This document shows, one piece after another, positions 37,074-45,486 of a DNA stretch of 64,000 bases. The first letter of the stretch is position 1, and every line of letters starts with the position of its first letter. Both the position numbers and the translations under genes were made by a program. The notes beneath the pieces were generated by a model. It saw nothing but the letters and a program-made list of their open reading frames with translations, was not told the origin of the DNA and made no database searches. This DNA is from Thiotrichaceae bacterium. Lineage in GTDB: Bacteria > Pseudomonadota > Gammaproteobacteria > Beggiatoales > Beggiatoaceae. Location: NCBI GenBank assembly GCA_011391085.1, contig JAABRD010000007.1, positions 62,001 through 126,000 of the forward strand, given 5' to 3'.

Positions 37074-40000
37074 ATGACCCACACGACCACTTACCTTAGC
37101 CCCTTACATCCCCCCGCGACTTGTCAACCTCATCAACACCAGTATTGGGCACGTTTATATGGTAGCAGTATTGCGTTAGCCCTGAGTCAACTCGCGGTGC
37201 AAAGACCGCTGGCCGTGATAACGTCAGATATGTTGTCAGCACAACGCTTGGTGGAAGAGATTCGCTTCTATGCCGCCCCTAAGTTACCTGTGCTAACTCT
37301 TCCAGATTGGGAAACGTTGCCTTATGATGCGTTTTCTCCCTATCAAGACATTGTTTCGGAACGATTAGCTACATTGTATCAGTTGCCAGAATTAGAACAG
37401 GGTGTGTTAGTCTTACCGGTGACGACCTTGATGCACCGGTTAGTTCCCCTGGACTATGTGAAATCTAATAGTTTGTTAGTCACTCGTGGTCAACTTTTAC
37501 ACACTGATAAACTTAGGCAACAATTAGAAAACAGCGGTTATCGATGCGTTTCGCAAGTGGTTGAACATGGCGAATTTGCTATTCGGGGGAGCCTCTTGGA
37601 TTGGTTCCCGATGGGCAGTGAGATGCCTTATCGCATTGATTTATTTGATGATAGAATCGATAACATTCGGAGTTTTGATCCAGATACGCAACGTTCTAAA
37701 CAAACTTTTGAATCGGTTCGCTTACTTCCCGCCCGCGAGTTTCCGCTTACCAAAGATGCGATTGCCCACTTCCGCAGTCAATGGCGTACTGAATTTGGGC
37801 GCGACCCCACCCGGTGCCCTATTTATCAAGACGTGAGTGCAGGACTCGCCCCTGCGGGAATTGAATATTATTTGCCGTTCTTTTTCAAACAGACTCATAC
37901 CTTGTTTGATTACTTGCCTCCTCAAAGCATCCTATTCACCTTTCCAAATCTGCTGGAAACGGCTGAACAATTTTGGCAAGAAGTGACTGGACGATATGAG
38001 TTATTACGTCATGATATTGAACGACCTATCTTGCCGCCGGCGAAATTGTTTCTCCAAGCGAATCAAGTTTTTGCTGACTTACACAAGTATTCCCATATCT
38101 TCCTGCAACCAGAAGAAGCATCTAAACCAGATAACCTCCAGTTTGCTACTTCTCCGCCACCCACATTACCTGTGGAGGCGAGAACTTCGCAACCGCTGGC
38201 CGCTTTGCACAATTTTTTACACACGTTTACTGGACGAGTCTTGATAACTGCCGAGACCACGGGACGACGTGAAAGTTTGTTGGAATTGTTTAACACCCAC
38301 CAGATTCATCCCGTGTTGGTAGAAAATTGGCAAGCGTTTTTACACAGTCCGGCACCTCTCTGTTTGACCGTAGCCCCACTGGAACAAGGTTTGCGATTGG
38401 AAGACCCGGCGGTGGCATTGATTACCGAAACGCAACTGTTTGGTGAACGGGTAGCCCAACGTCGGTTCCGCAAGAAGACCGCCCAACGGGATACCGAAGC
38501 AGTGGTGCGTAACTTAACTGAGTTGACGATAGGGGCCCCCGTGGTCCATGAAGAACATGGCGTTGGTCGTTATCAAGGGTTAGTCAAACGCGAAGTGGGA
38601 GGCATCACGGCGGAATTTTTACAATTGGAATATGCTAACCAAGATAAATTGTATGTCCCCGTCACCTTATTACACTTGATTAGTCGCTTCACAGGAGTGG
38701 AACCTGAACATGCCCCATTACATCGTCTCGGTTCGGGTCAATGGGAAAAAGCCAAACGCAAAGCCGCCCAACAAGCCAGTGATGTGGCAGTGGAGTTACT
38801 GGATATTTACGCCCGGCGGGCCGCCCGGCAAGGTTATATGTTTAAAAAAGATCCGGAGAGTTATCGCGCCTTTGCAGAAGCCTTCCCTTTTGAAGAAACA
38901 CCGGACCAACAAGAAGCGATTGAAGCCGTCTTAAATGACTTGTATTCTCCCAAACCGATGGATAGACTGGTCTGTGGCGATGTCGGGTTTGGCAAAACGG
39001 AAGTGGCCATGCGGGCAGCTTTTGTCGCGGTCATGGATGGTCAACAAGTGGCGGTGTTAGTTCCCACGACCTTGTTAGCGCAACAACATTACCAAAATTT
39101 TCAAGATCGCTTTGCCGATTGGCCGGTGCGTATTGAACAACTCTCGCGCTTTAGTTCTACCAAGAAGCAAAAGGAGACTTTGACAGCGATGGCCGCAGGT
39201 CAAGTTGATATTGTGATTGGTACGCATAAACTGTTGCAGGATAATATCAAATTTAATAAACTGGGATTGGTGATTATTGATGAAGAACATCGCTTTGGAG
39301 TTAAACAAAAAGAACGTTTCAAAACCTTGCGGGCAGAAGTGGATGTCTTGACTTTGACCGCGACTCCGATCCCCCGTTCCCTGAATATGGCCATCTCCAA
39401 TTTGCGCGACCTTTCGGTGATTGCCACGCCTCCCACTGGTCGTCTGGCAGTGAAGACGTTTATTCAAGAATGGTATCCGCCTCTCATGGTGGAGGCTATT
39501 ACTCGTGAACTCAAACGCGGTGGACAAGTCTATTTTCTGCACAACGACATCGATACCATTGACAAGATGGCCCAAGTGGTGGAACAACTGGTGCCAGAAG
39601 CGCGAGTCAAAATTGCCCATGGTCAAATGCGCGAACGGGAACTTGAACAAGTGATGCAAGACTTTTATCATCGACGTTTCAATGTGCTAGTGTGTACCAC
39701 GATTATTGAGACCGGCATTGATGTTCCCACCGCCAATACCATCATTATCAATCGCGCCGATAAACTGGGATTAGCCCAACTCTATCAATTGCGTGGCCGC
39801 GTGGGACGTTCGCATCATCGTGCGTATGCGTATTTGATTGTCCCGCCAGAGGAGTTAATGACCAAAGATGCAGTGAAACGAATTGAAGCCATGGGCGCCT
39901 TGGAAGAGTTGGGAATCGGCTTCACTTTAGCCACGCATGATTTAGAAATTCGCGGGGCTGGGGAACTGTTAGGCAGTGAACAAAGTGGCCATATTCAAGA

Positions 40001-40529
40001 AATTGGTTTCTCTCTCTATTCCCAATTATTGGAACGTGCCGTAGCCGCTTTGAAAGCTGGGAAGCAACCAGAATTAGACCGTCCGTTATCCCAAGGAACG
40101 GATATTAATTTATACGCACCGGCATTGCTACCCAGCAATTATTTGCCAGATGTTCACACCCGCCTAATCTTGTACAAACGCATTGCCAACGCACCTGATG
40201 CCCAAACGTTAGACGACCTGCAAGTGGAGATGATAGACCGTTTTGGTCTGTTACCTGACCCTGCCAAAGCGTTGTTTAAAATTGCGGCCCTGAAGTTGAC
40301 TGCAACTCCCCTGGGGGTTCGCAAAATTGACTTGGGTCCCAAAGGTGGCTATTTGTTATTTGAAGAGAAACCGTCTGTGACACCTCAAAAAATTGTGCAA
40401 CTGATTCAAAGAGAACCACGGTGGTATCGATTTGATGGCCAGCGGAAATTGCAATTATTGATGGAATTATCTGAATTTAATGGCAGATGTCAAGCGGTGG
40501 AGAAAGTGCTGGGGGAATTAAAAAATTAA
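37074..40529 (+). CDS. mfd: Transcription-repair coupling factor
   Basis: Mfd releases RNA polymerase stalled at DNA lesions and recruits UvrA. The 1151-residue length is normal. The UvrB-homology region (about 10-350) is followed by the CarD-like RNA-polymerase-interaction domain (GAPVVHEEHGVGRYQG, about 485-560), the helicase core with Walker A GDVGFGKT (635-642) and DEEHRFG (736-742), motif VI QLRGRVGRS, and the C-terminal TRCF domain. Start ATG 37074 gives the usual N terminus. It is transcribed alone and followed at once by a strong hairpin. Confidence 0.97.
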   Translation: MTHTTTYLSPLHPPATCQPHQHQYWARLYGSSIALALSQLAVQRPLAVITSDMLSAQRLVEEIRFYAAPKLPVLTLPDWETLPYDAFSPYQDIVSERLATLYQLPELEQGVLVLPVTTLMHRLVPLDYVKSNSLLVTRGQLLHTDKLRQQLENSGYRCVSQVVEHGEFAIRGSLLDWFPMGSEMPYRIDLFDDRIDNIRSFDPDTQRSKQTFESVRLLPAREFPLTKDAIAHFRSQWRTEFGRDPTRCPIYQDVSAGLAPAGIEYYLPFFFKQTHTLFDYLPPQSILFTFPNLLETAEQFWQEVTGRYELLRHDIERPILPPAKLFLQANQVFADLHKYSHIFLQPEEASKPDNLQFATSPPPTLPVEARTSQPLAALHNFLHTFTGRVLITAETTGRRESLLELFNTHQIHPVLVENWQAFLHSPAPLCLTVAPLEQGLRLEDPAVALITETQLFGERVAQRRFRKKTAQRDTEAVVRNLTELTIGAPVVHEEHGVGRYQGLVKREVGGITAEFLQLEYANQDKLYVPVTLLHLISRFTGVEPEHAPLHRLGSGQWEKAKRKAAQQASDVAVELLDIYARRAARQGYMFKKDPESYRAFAEAFPFEETPDQQEAIEAVLNDLYSPKPMDRLVCGDVGFGKTEVAMRAAFVAVMDGQQVAVLVPTTLLAQQHYQNFQDRFADWPVRIEQLSRFSSTKKQKETLTAMAAGQVDIVIGTHKLLQDNIKFNKLGLVIIDEEHRFGVKQKERFKTLRAEVDVLTLTATPIPRSLNMAISNLRDLSVIATPPTGRLAVKTFIQEWYPPLMVEAITRELKRGGQVYFLHNDIDTIDKMAQVVEQLVPEARVKIAHGQMRERELEQVMQDFYHRRFNVLVCTTIIETGIDVPTANTIIINRADKLGLAQLYQLRGRVGRSHHRAYAYLIVPPEELMTKDAVKRIEAMGALEELGIGFTLATHDLEIRGAGELLGSEQSGHIQEIGFSLYSQLLERAVAALKAGKQPELDRPLSQGTDINLYAPALLPSNYLPDVHTRLILYKRIANAPDAQTLDDLQVEMIDRFGLLPDPAKALFKIAALKLTATPLGVRKIDLGPKGGYLLFEEKPSVTPQKIVQLIQREPRWYRFDGQRKLQLLMELSEFNGRCQAVEKVLGELKN

Positions 40530-40537
40530 GACCATCC

Positions 40538-40605
40538 CTCTGGAACGCAATAAGAATTATTGCGCCGTAGCGCATTGCGCAATAATTCTTATTGCGCTCC
40601 AGAGG
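40538..40605. terminator. CAATAAGAATTATTG-type hairpin after mfd
   Basis: A 68-base inverted repeat with arms of about 28 bases (CCTCTGGAACGCAATAAG... and its near-complement ending CTCCAGAGG) begins 9 bases after the mfd stop. A very similar element lies at 44466-44536 after the hydrolase gene, and degenerate versions at 9382-9443 and 60885-60913. Position supports a terminator function. Confidence 0.6.
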
Positions 40606-40640
40606 AGATTTACGACTATATCAATAAAATTAGAAATTTT

Positions 40641-40804
40641 GGTAGTGAGGCAATGTGGGTGTACTGTCTGAACTCTGATTAGAATGATTTTCAGATGGAC
40701 CCTGATTCGTCAAGCCACCTTTCATAGCCCTCATTTAATCATATAAATCACAGTTCAAGACGAAGAGAAACCGCACGATATTTCACCCAGATTGCATCAT
40801 TACC
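40641..40804 (-). repeat. MITE-like element, GGTAGTGA family, just upstream of comEC
   Basis: A 164-bp copy in the opposite orientation to those at 49377 and 61187: it starts GGTAGTGAGGCAATGTGGGT and ends CACCCAGATTGCATCATTACC. It carries one core unit (TTTCATAGCCCTCATTTAAT). It ends 12 bases before the comEC start codon, so it forms the whole upstream region and may supply or block the comEC promoter. Confidence 0.8.
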
Positions 40805-40816
40805 GAAAAATTTTTC

Positions 40817-43138
40817 ATGCACCTCAACATCCTCCTCTTCTTCGCCGGCATCCTCACCTGCCAATTTTTCAGTCACCTCCCCGATTCACGTCTCATACTC
40901 TTCCTCTTGCCTTTCCTCCTCGTCACTCTCTTCTATCCATGTTCATATTTACGTTGGCCCCTCCTGTTTGCCCTGGGCTTTTTCTGGGCAGTGTGGCGGG
41001 CCGAGTTGATATTAGCCCAAAAGTTACCCAAAGAAATAGAAAGTAAAAATGTCACCGTAGTTGGAACAATTGTTGACCTCCCTCAACAAACCAACGAATT
41101 TCATTTTGGAAAACGTGAAGAGGTTTGGAGATTTGAGTTTGCGCCCACCCGACTTCTCTTCCAAGGGCAAGTTCAACCTTTGCCAGGAAAGATACGATTG
41201 GCTTGGTATGGTAAGCCATCTCAGCCGTTGCGGCCTGGTCAAGAGTGGCAATTGACGGTGCGATTGAAACGAGTACATGCGCCCCTCAACCCAGGTGCGG
41301 TGGATGCTTCTAAATTTCTATTTCAACAATCTATCCGTGCAACCGGTTATGTGCGTCTGCAAGGAGAACAACGTTTCTTAAATCCTCCTCCCCTGTTTCA
41401 TCTCAATAATTTACGTTATCACTTAACTGAGGAGATACGAAAAGTATTGGGTGATCAACCCAGTACCGCTATTATTATGGCCTTGGCACTGGGTGAAGAA
41501 CAGTGGATTTCACAAGCCCAATGGGATACGTTGCAACGAACGGGAACAACGCATATGGTCTCTGTGTCAGGTTTACATATCAGTTTTATTGCCTTCCTCT
41601 TTTTTTGGATAGCCTATAGAATCTGGTATCGTCTTGGTAACGCCGCATTATGGCGGCCTGCACCTTACTTTGCAGCGGTAGCTGGACTGTTCGGGGCCTT
41701 TGTTTATGCCGTGTTGGCCGGATTTTCAGTGCCCACTCAACGTTCGTTATTGATGATAGCAGTAGCAATGTTCGGACTCCTTTGGAATCGTCAGCAGGCA
41801 ATGTCACAAATTTTAACCACAGCGTTGTTAGTCGTCTTATTATATGACCCCTTAGCTGTTCTTAGCAAAGGATTTTGGTTATCGTTTGGTGCTGTGGCAA
41901 TTATTGTTTATGCTGTTACGGGGAGACGACCTCAAGTCACTTCGGCTTTGACACGCTGGGGTACAAACACTGCCAAAACGCAATGGGCAGTCACTTGGGG
42001 ATTGTTTCCCCCTTTATTATTTTGGTTTGGCAACGACCTCTCATTGTTCATTATCTCCATACCCGCCAACGTCATTGCGATTCCCTGGATCAGCGCGTTG
42101 ACGCCAGTGATTCTACTTGGTACAGCTGTCCTTTCCTGGTTTCCTACGTTAGGCGGTACACTGTTACAATTTTCGGTTTACATCTTGGATGCACTATGGG
42201 TCTGTCTGAATTATTTGGCTAACTCTCCTTGGAGTATTTGGACACCACCAGCCCCACCACCGTTATGGGCCACCGTAACCGCGATGGTTGGTGTCTTAAT
42301 TTTATTATCTCCTCTACCTTGGCGTTTCCCAGCAACATGGCTAGGTTTTGTTTGGTTACTTCCTCTATTTTTCCCACCTTTAGAAAAACCGCAACCGGGT
42401 GAACTCTGGTTCACTTTATTAGACGTGGGGCAAGGACTGTCGGCAGTGGTTCGCACAGAAAATCACGTATTGGTTTATGATGCTGGGGAATCTGTGGCAA
42501 CTGCTTTTCTGCAACGTCAAGGGGTGCAAGAAATCGACACTTTTCTGATTAGTCACGAAGATAAAGACCATAGCGGTGGGGCTAGGACCGTGTTAAAAAA
42601 ACTTGCCGTCAATGAAATTCTCACCAGTTCCCCCCAACACTTTTCAGAATACCCAAATGTCCACTCCTGTCAAGCAGGTCAACAATGGGAATGGGATGCG
42701 GTAAAATTTCACATCCTGTCTCCATCACCAGAGATATTTGAAACATCTAATAATTTAGCTTGTGTCTTAAAAATAAGTGCCGCTGGAGGAGACATTTTGT
42801 TAACCAGTGATATTGAAAAGCGAGTAGAATATCATCTCGTTAGACGTTATCAAAACGAGTTACGGGCGGACCTGTTAGTCGTGCCTCATCATGGCAGTCG
42901 CACTTCTTCTACGGTGTCATTTATTGAGACGGTAGCACCCCAAATCGCTTTGTTCTCCTTTGGTTATCTCAACTCGTATGGGCATCCTAAACCCGATATT
43001 GTGCAACGGTATCGGGATCGAGGAGTTGAAACATTTGATACCGTTATGCAGGGGGCGATGACGTTTCGATTGACAGCAGAAGGCATTTCGGGACCCAGAT
43101 CGGCGCGAATGGAGATGCGGAAGTATTGGCATGAGTGA
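40817..43138 (+). CDS. comEC: ComEC/Rec2-type DNA uptake channel
   Basis: ComEC moves single-stranded DNA across the inner membrane during natural transformation. The 773 residues contain an N-terminal hydrophobic part plus DUF4131/OB-like region (about 1-200), the Competence domain with about eight helices (about 215-500, MVSVSGLHISF is a family hallmark) and a C-terminal metallo-beta-lactamase domain (about 515-760) with LLDVGQGLS, the metal-binding motif SHEDKDHSGG and VVPHHGSRTS. The MBL motif HxDxDH is kept, so nuclease activity is plausible. Its presence suggests the organism can be transformed; no pilin or dprA gene is in the window. Confidence 0.95.
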   Translation: MHLNILLFFAGILTCQFFSHLPDSRLILFLLPFLLVTLFYPCSYLRWPLLFALGFFWAVWRAELILAQKLPKEIESKNVTVVGTIVDLPQQTNEFHFGKREEVWRFEFAPTRLLFQGQVQPLPGKIRLAWYGKPSQPLRPGQEWQLTVRLKRVHAPLNPGAVDASKFLFQQSIRATGYVRLQGEQRFLNPPPLFHLNNLRYHLTEEIRKVLGDQPSTAIIMALALGEEQWISQAQWDTLQRTGTTHMVSVSGLHISFIAFLFFWIAYRIWYRLGNAALWRPAPYFAAVAGLFGAFVYAVLAGFSVPTQRSLLMIAVAMFGLLWNRQQAMSQILTTALLVVLLYDPLAVLSKGFWLSFGAVAIIVYAVTGRRPQVTSALTRWGTNTAKTQWAVTWGLFPPLLFWFGNDLSLFIISIPANVIAIPWISALTPVILLGTAVLSWFPTLGGTLLQFSVYILDALWVCLNYLANSPWSIWTPPAPPPLWATVTAMVGVLILLSPLPWRFPATWLGFVWLLPLFFPPLEKPQPGELWFTLLDVGQGLSAVVRTENHVLVYDAGESVATAFLQRQGVQEIDTFLISHEDKDHSGGARTVLKKLAVNEILTSSPQHFSEYPNVHSCQAGQQWEWDAVKFHILSPSPEIFETSNNLACVLKISAAGGDILLTSDIEKRVEYHLVRRYQNELRADLLVVPHHGSRTSSTVSFIETVAPQIALFSFGYLNSYGHPKPDIVQRYRDRGVETFDTVMQGAMTFRLTAEGISGPRSARMEMRKYWHE

Positions 43139-43184
43139 CAAAGCTACGCTTTGGACTCCTGGATACCCCCCCTATCCCCCCCGT

Positions 43185-43320
43185 ACACGGGGGGGAAATC
43201 ACTCCCTCCCCCTGTGTACGGGGGGAAATCACTCCCTCCCCCTGTGTACGGGAGGAAATCACTCCCTCCCCCTGTGTACGGGAGGAAATCACTCCCTCCC
43301 CGCGTGCGGGGAGGGTTGGG
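43185..43320. repeat. 30-bp minisatellite
   Basis: The unit ACTCCCTCCCCCTGTGTACG plus GGGNGGAAATC repeats with a period of exactly 30 bases (starts at 43201, 43231, 43261, 43291) and decays at both ends. Because 30 is a multiple of 3, it creates spurious repetitive open frames on both strands. The 290-base gap between comEC and the ferredoxin-like gene also holds a CAAAGCTACGCTTTG palindrome at 43138-43153 and nothing else recognisable. Confidence 0.85.
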
Positions 43321-43426
43321 GTGGGGTGCCGACTGGATAAAGTTTCGATATGAGGGACTGGTGTTATTGATAGAGTTGAAGTATAATTTGGAGTTTGAAA
43401 ACATTACCACTTGATTATGGAGAACT

Positions 43427-43750
43427 ATGATGACTGATTCTTATTATCGTTACCACGTATTTTTTTGTACCAATCAACGTCCTGCGGGGGAACACTGTTG
43501 CCAAAATCACAACTCCTTGGCCATGCGCGATTATTTGAAAAAGCGTACCAAGGAATTAGGTATCATTGGCAAAGACGGTGTGCGGGCGAATACCGCAGGG
43601 TGTATGGACCGCTGTTCTAAGGGACCTGTGATAGTGGTTTATCCAGAAGCGATTTGGTACACCTGGAAGACCCAAGCGGACCTTGACGAGATCATTGAAA
43701 AACATCTCCAACAAGGGCAAGTGGTGGAACGTTTACGGATAAAGGACTGA
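43427..43750 (+). CDS. (2Fe-2S) ferredoxin-like, thioredoxin-fold protein
   Basis: A 107-residue protein with the thioredoxin-like [2Fe-2S] ferredoxin layout: Cys14 in VFFCTNQRP, Cys24/25, then Cys59 and Cys63 in NTAGCMDRCSKGP, and a VVYPEAIWY strand typical of the family. It would carry one [2Fe-2S] cluster and serve as a small electron carrier or cluster-binding protein. The start is preceded by TATGGAGAACT; ATG 43430 is an equally possible start. It is followed by a hydrolase gene one base later, so the two are co-transcribed and probably translationally coupled. Confidence 0.9.
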   Translation: MMTDSYYRYHVFFCTNQRPAGEHCCQNHNSLAMRDYLKKRTKELGIIGKDGVRANTAGCMDRCSKGPVIVVYPEAIWYTWKTQADLDEIIEKHLQQGQVVERLRIKD

Positions 43751-43751
43751 T

Positions 43752-44441
43752 ATGAACGCCTCCTCACTTTGCACTCCTCAAGAAGGCTTAATTCCAGGCC
43801 CTGCGGGGAGTTTAGAAATTTTGTTAACTTGTCCCAAGCCGACAAATTCTGTTCCACTATCCACTATCCACTATCCACTATCCACTAACCCCACTAACCC
43901 CACTAACCCTTACGCCGTGGTTTGTCATCCTCACCCATTGCATGGAGGCGCCTTGACCAATAAGGTGGTGTATATGATTGCCAACACCTTCAATGCGCTA
44001 GGCGTGGGAACAGTACGCTTTAATTTTCGTGGCGTGGGGAGAAGCACGGGGCACTATGACCACGGGAATGGGGAAACCGAGGATTTGATGGCGGTGGTCA
44101 AATGGTTAAGAACGGAATATGCCCCGTCTGAATTATGGCTGGCGGGGTTTTCGTTTGGTAGTTATATTGCGTTACGTGCCCATCAGCAGGTCGAGGCAAG
44201 CCGTTTGTTGTTAGTGGCGCCTGCGGTGGACAAACTGGATTTTTCAGGTTTGCAAATCAGTTCGATACCCACCTTGATTATTCAAGGAGAAAGAGATGAT
44301 GTCGTTTCTCCCCAGGCCGTTTTGGAATGGGCTGCTACACAACCCCAGTTTCCCAAAATAGAATGGCTACCAGAAGCGGACCATTTCTTTCATGGGCAGT
44401 TGAATGTGTTACGGGAAACAATTCTGAAAACGTGGCAATGA
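43752..44441 (+). CDS. Alpha/beta hydrolase with repeat-expanded N-terminal loop
   Basis: A 229-residue hydrolase of the short dienelactone-hydrolase-like type found beside ferredoxin genes: CHPHPLHGG, FNFRGVGRSTG, nucleophile Ser134 in GFSFGS, acid in GERDDVVSP and His in EADHFFHG. Residues 35-53 (PLSTIHYPLSTNPTNPTNP) are encoded by four 7-bp CCACTAT repeats and three 9-bp CCACTAACC repeats (43854-43908), which replace a loop that is normally short. A change of one 7-bp unit would shift the frame and truncate the protein. Substrate unknown. Confidence 0.87.
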   Translation: MNASSLCTPQEGLIPGPAGSLEILLTCPKPTNSVPLSTIHYPLSTNPTNPTNPYAVVCHPHPLHGGALTNKVVYMIANTFNALGVGTVRFNFRGVGRSTGHYDHGNGETEDLMAVVKWLRTEYAPSELWLAGFSFGSYIALRAHQQVEASRLLLVAPAVDKLDFSGLQISSIPTLIIQGERDDVVSPQAVLEWAATQPQFPKIEWLPEADHFFHGQLNVLRETILKTWQ

Positions 44442-44465
44442 GTCATGGTACAGGGAGACCCATGT

Positions 44466-44536
44466 CCTTTGGAGCGCAATAAGAATTATTGCGCAAATGG
44501 GCGCACCGCGCAATAATTCTTATTGCGCTCCAGAGG
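44466..44536. terminator. CAATAAGAATTATTG-type hairpin after the hydrolase gene
   Basis: A 71-base inverted repeat (left arm CCTTTGGAGCGCAATAAG, right arm ending CTCCAGAGG) located 25 bases after the hydrolase stop; near-identical to the element after mfd. Confidence 0.6.
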
Positions 44537-44594
44537 ATATGTTCCGGCGGATATGTAAGTACCGAAGCAGAAATTTTACGGTATTTTCAATCGT

Positions 44595-44692
44595 CGCCCT
44601 CACCCCCGGCCCCTCTCCCAGAGGGAGAGGGGAGACAGGCAACCTCACTGGTTTTCTCCCCACGCCCGTAGGGAGAGGGGCCGGGGGTGAGG
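44595..44692. repeat. CCCTCACCCCC-type palindrome
   Basis: Left arm CCCTCACCCCCGGCCCCTCT and matching right arm (AGAGGGGCCGGGGGTGAGGG) around a 50-base centre with GGAGAGGGGAGACAGG. This sequence type is widespread in unrelated bacteria. Confidence 0.8.
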
Positions 44693-44743
44693 GTAAAGGC
44701 GTCATTATACCAGAAAATTTCTGCTTCACTACTTACAAATTTG

Positions 44744-44860
44744 GGTAGTGATGCAATGTGGGTGATAAAAAGTATCGGCCTACCGTCATATTTGGTAGAG
44801 ACCTCCGAGGTCTTTAAAACCTCGGAGGTCTAGGGGCATCACCCACATTGCATCACTACC
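44744..44860. repeat. MITE-like element, GGTAGTGA ends, with a GACCTCCGAGGTC core (117 bp)
   Basis: Inverted ends GGTAGTGATGCAATGTGGGT and the exact complement, 20 of 20 bases. The inside differs from other copies: it contains GACCTCCGAGGTCTTT and AAACCTCGGAGGTC as a hairpin. So different cargoes share the same ends. Confidence 0.85.
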
Positions 44861-44876
44861 CAAATTTGCTATATCA

Positions 44877-45458
44877 CTACCCATGATTCATTGTAAACAC
44901 TTTCCCCGGTGTCACGCAGAAATTCATTTTCAAGTCTGTTTCATGGACCTCTTCAATCTTTTCTACCGGTTCAAAGAAAGAGAGACCCACCTTAATAATT
45001 CTCGGCTTACATTTTTGTAAAAATCGATCATAACAACCTTTCCCATAACCCACTCGATGTCCTTGTTGATCAAAGGCCAGCAGAGGAAGTAATATCATAT
45101 CAATTTGATCATCAGCAAAGGGTTGGGCATTCACAGGTTCAGGCACGCCCCAACGATTTTCTAGCAACGTGGTGTTCTTCTCCAACCGATAACTTTGCAT
45201 CGTACCATCCGACAAATTCGTTTTAGAAGTGACCAGAGTTAGATGCGGATAGTCTTCCCAAATCTGCTGAATGATCAACCAAGTATTCACCTCGTTTTGT
45301 TTTAAAATGGGGAGGTAAATATGCAGGCTAGAAATGTCAAGCAATGAGAACGTCTTGAAAAAAGAGTCACGGATGGCGAAACTAAATGCTTCTATCGTGT
45401 CAGGCGATAATTGTTTGCGTTGGGTGAGAAACTGTGAACGGAGTTGAGTTTTTTGCAT
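44877..45458 (-). CDS. 5-formyltetrahydrofolate cyclo-ligase family protein
   Basis: A 193-residue protein of one-carbon metabolism that converts 5-formyl-THF to methenyl-THF with ATP. The C-terminal motif LLPLLAFDQQGHRVGYGKGCYDRFL region and the start RSQFLTQRKQLS are typical of the family (E. coli YgfA/Fau). In many proteobacteria it lies near zapA and 6S RNA; neither is seen here. The stop codon is 16 bases from a MITE-like element and the start region abuts the 112-bp tandem array. Confidence 0.93.
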   Translation of the reverse strand: MQKTQLRSQFLTQRKQLSPDTIEAFSFAIRDSFFKTFSLLDISSLHIYLPILKQNEVNTWLIIQQIWEDYPHLTLVTSKTNLSDGTMQSYRLEKNTTLLENRWGVPEPVNAQPFADDQIDMILLPLLAFDQQGHRVGYGKGCYDRFLQKCKPRIIKVGLSFFEPVEKIEEVHETDLKMNFCVTPGKVFTMNHG

Positions 45459-45486
45459 GGAAATGGAGTCTGTTTATAGTCGTTAT

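Noticed and set aside
43185-43320. CRISPR-like or coding repeat
   Set aside because: The 30-base units abut with no spacers. Open frames on both strands arise only because the period is a multiple of 3; none has a ribosome site or family resemblance.
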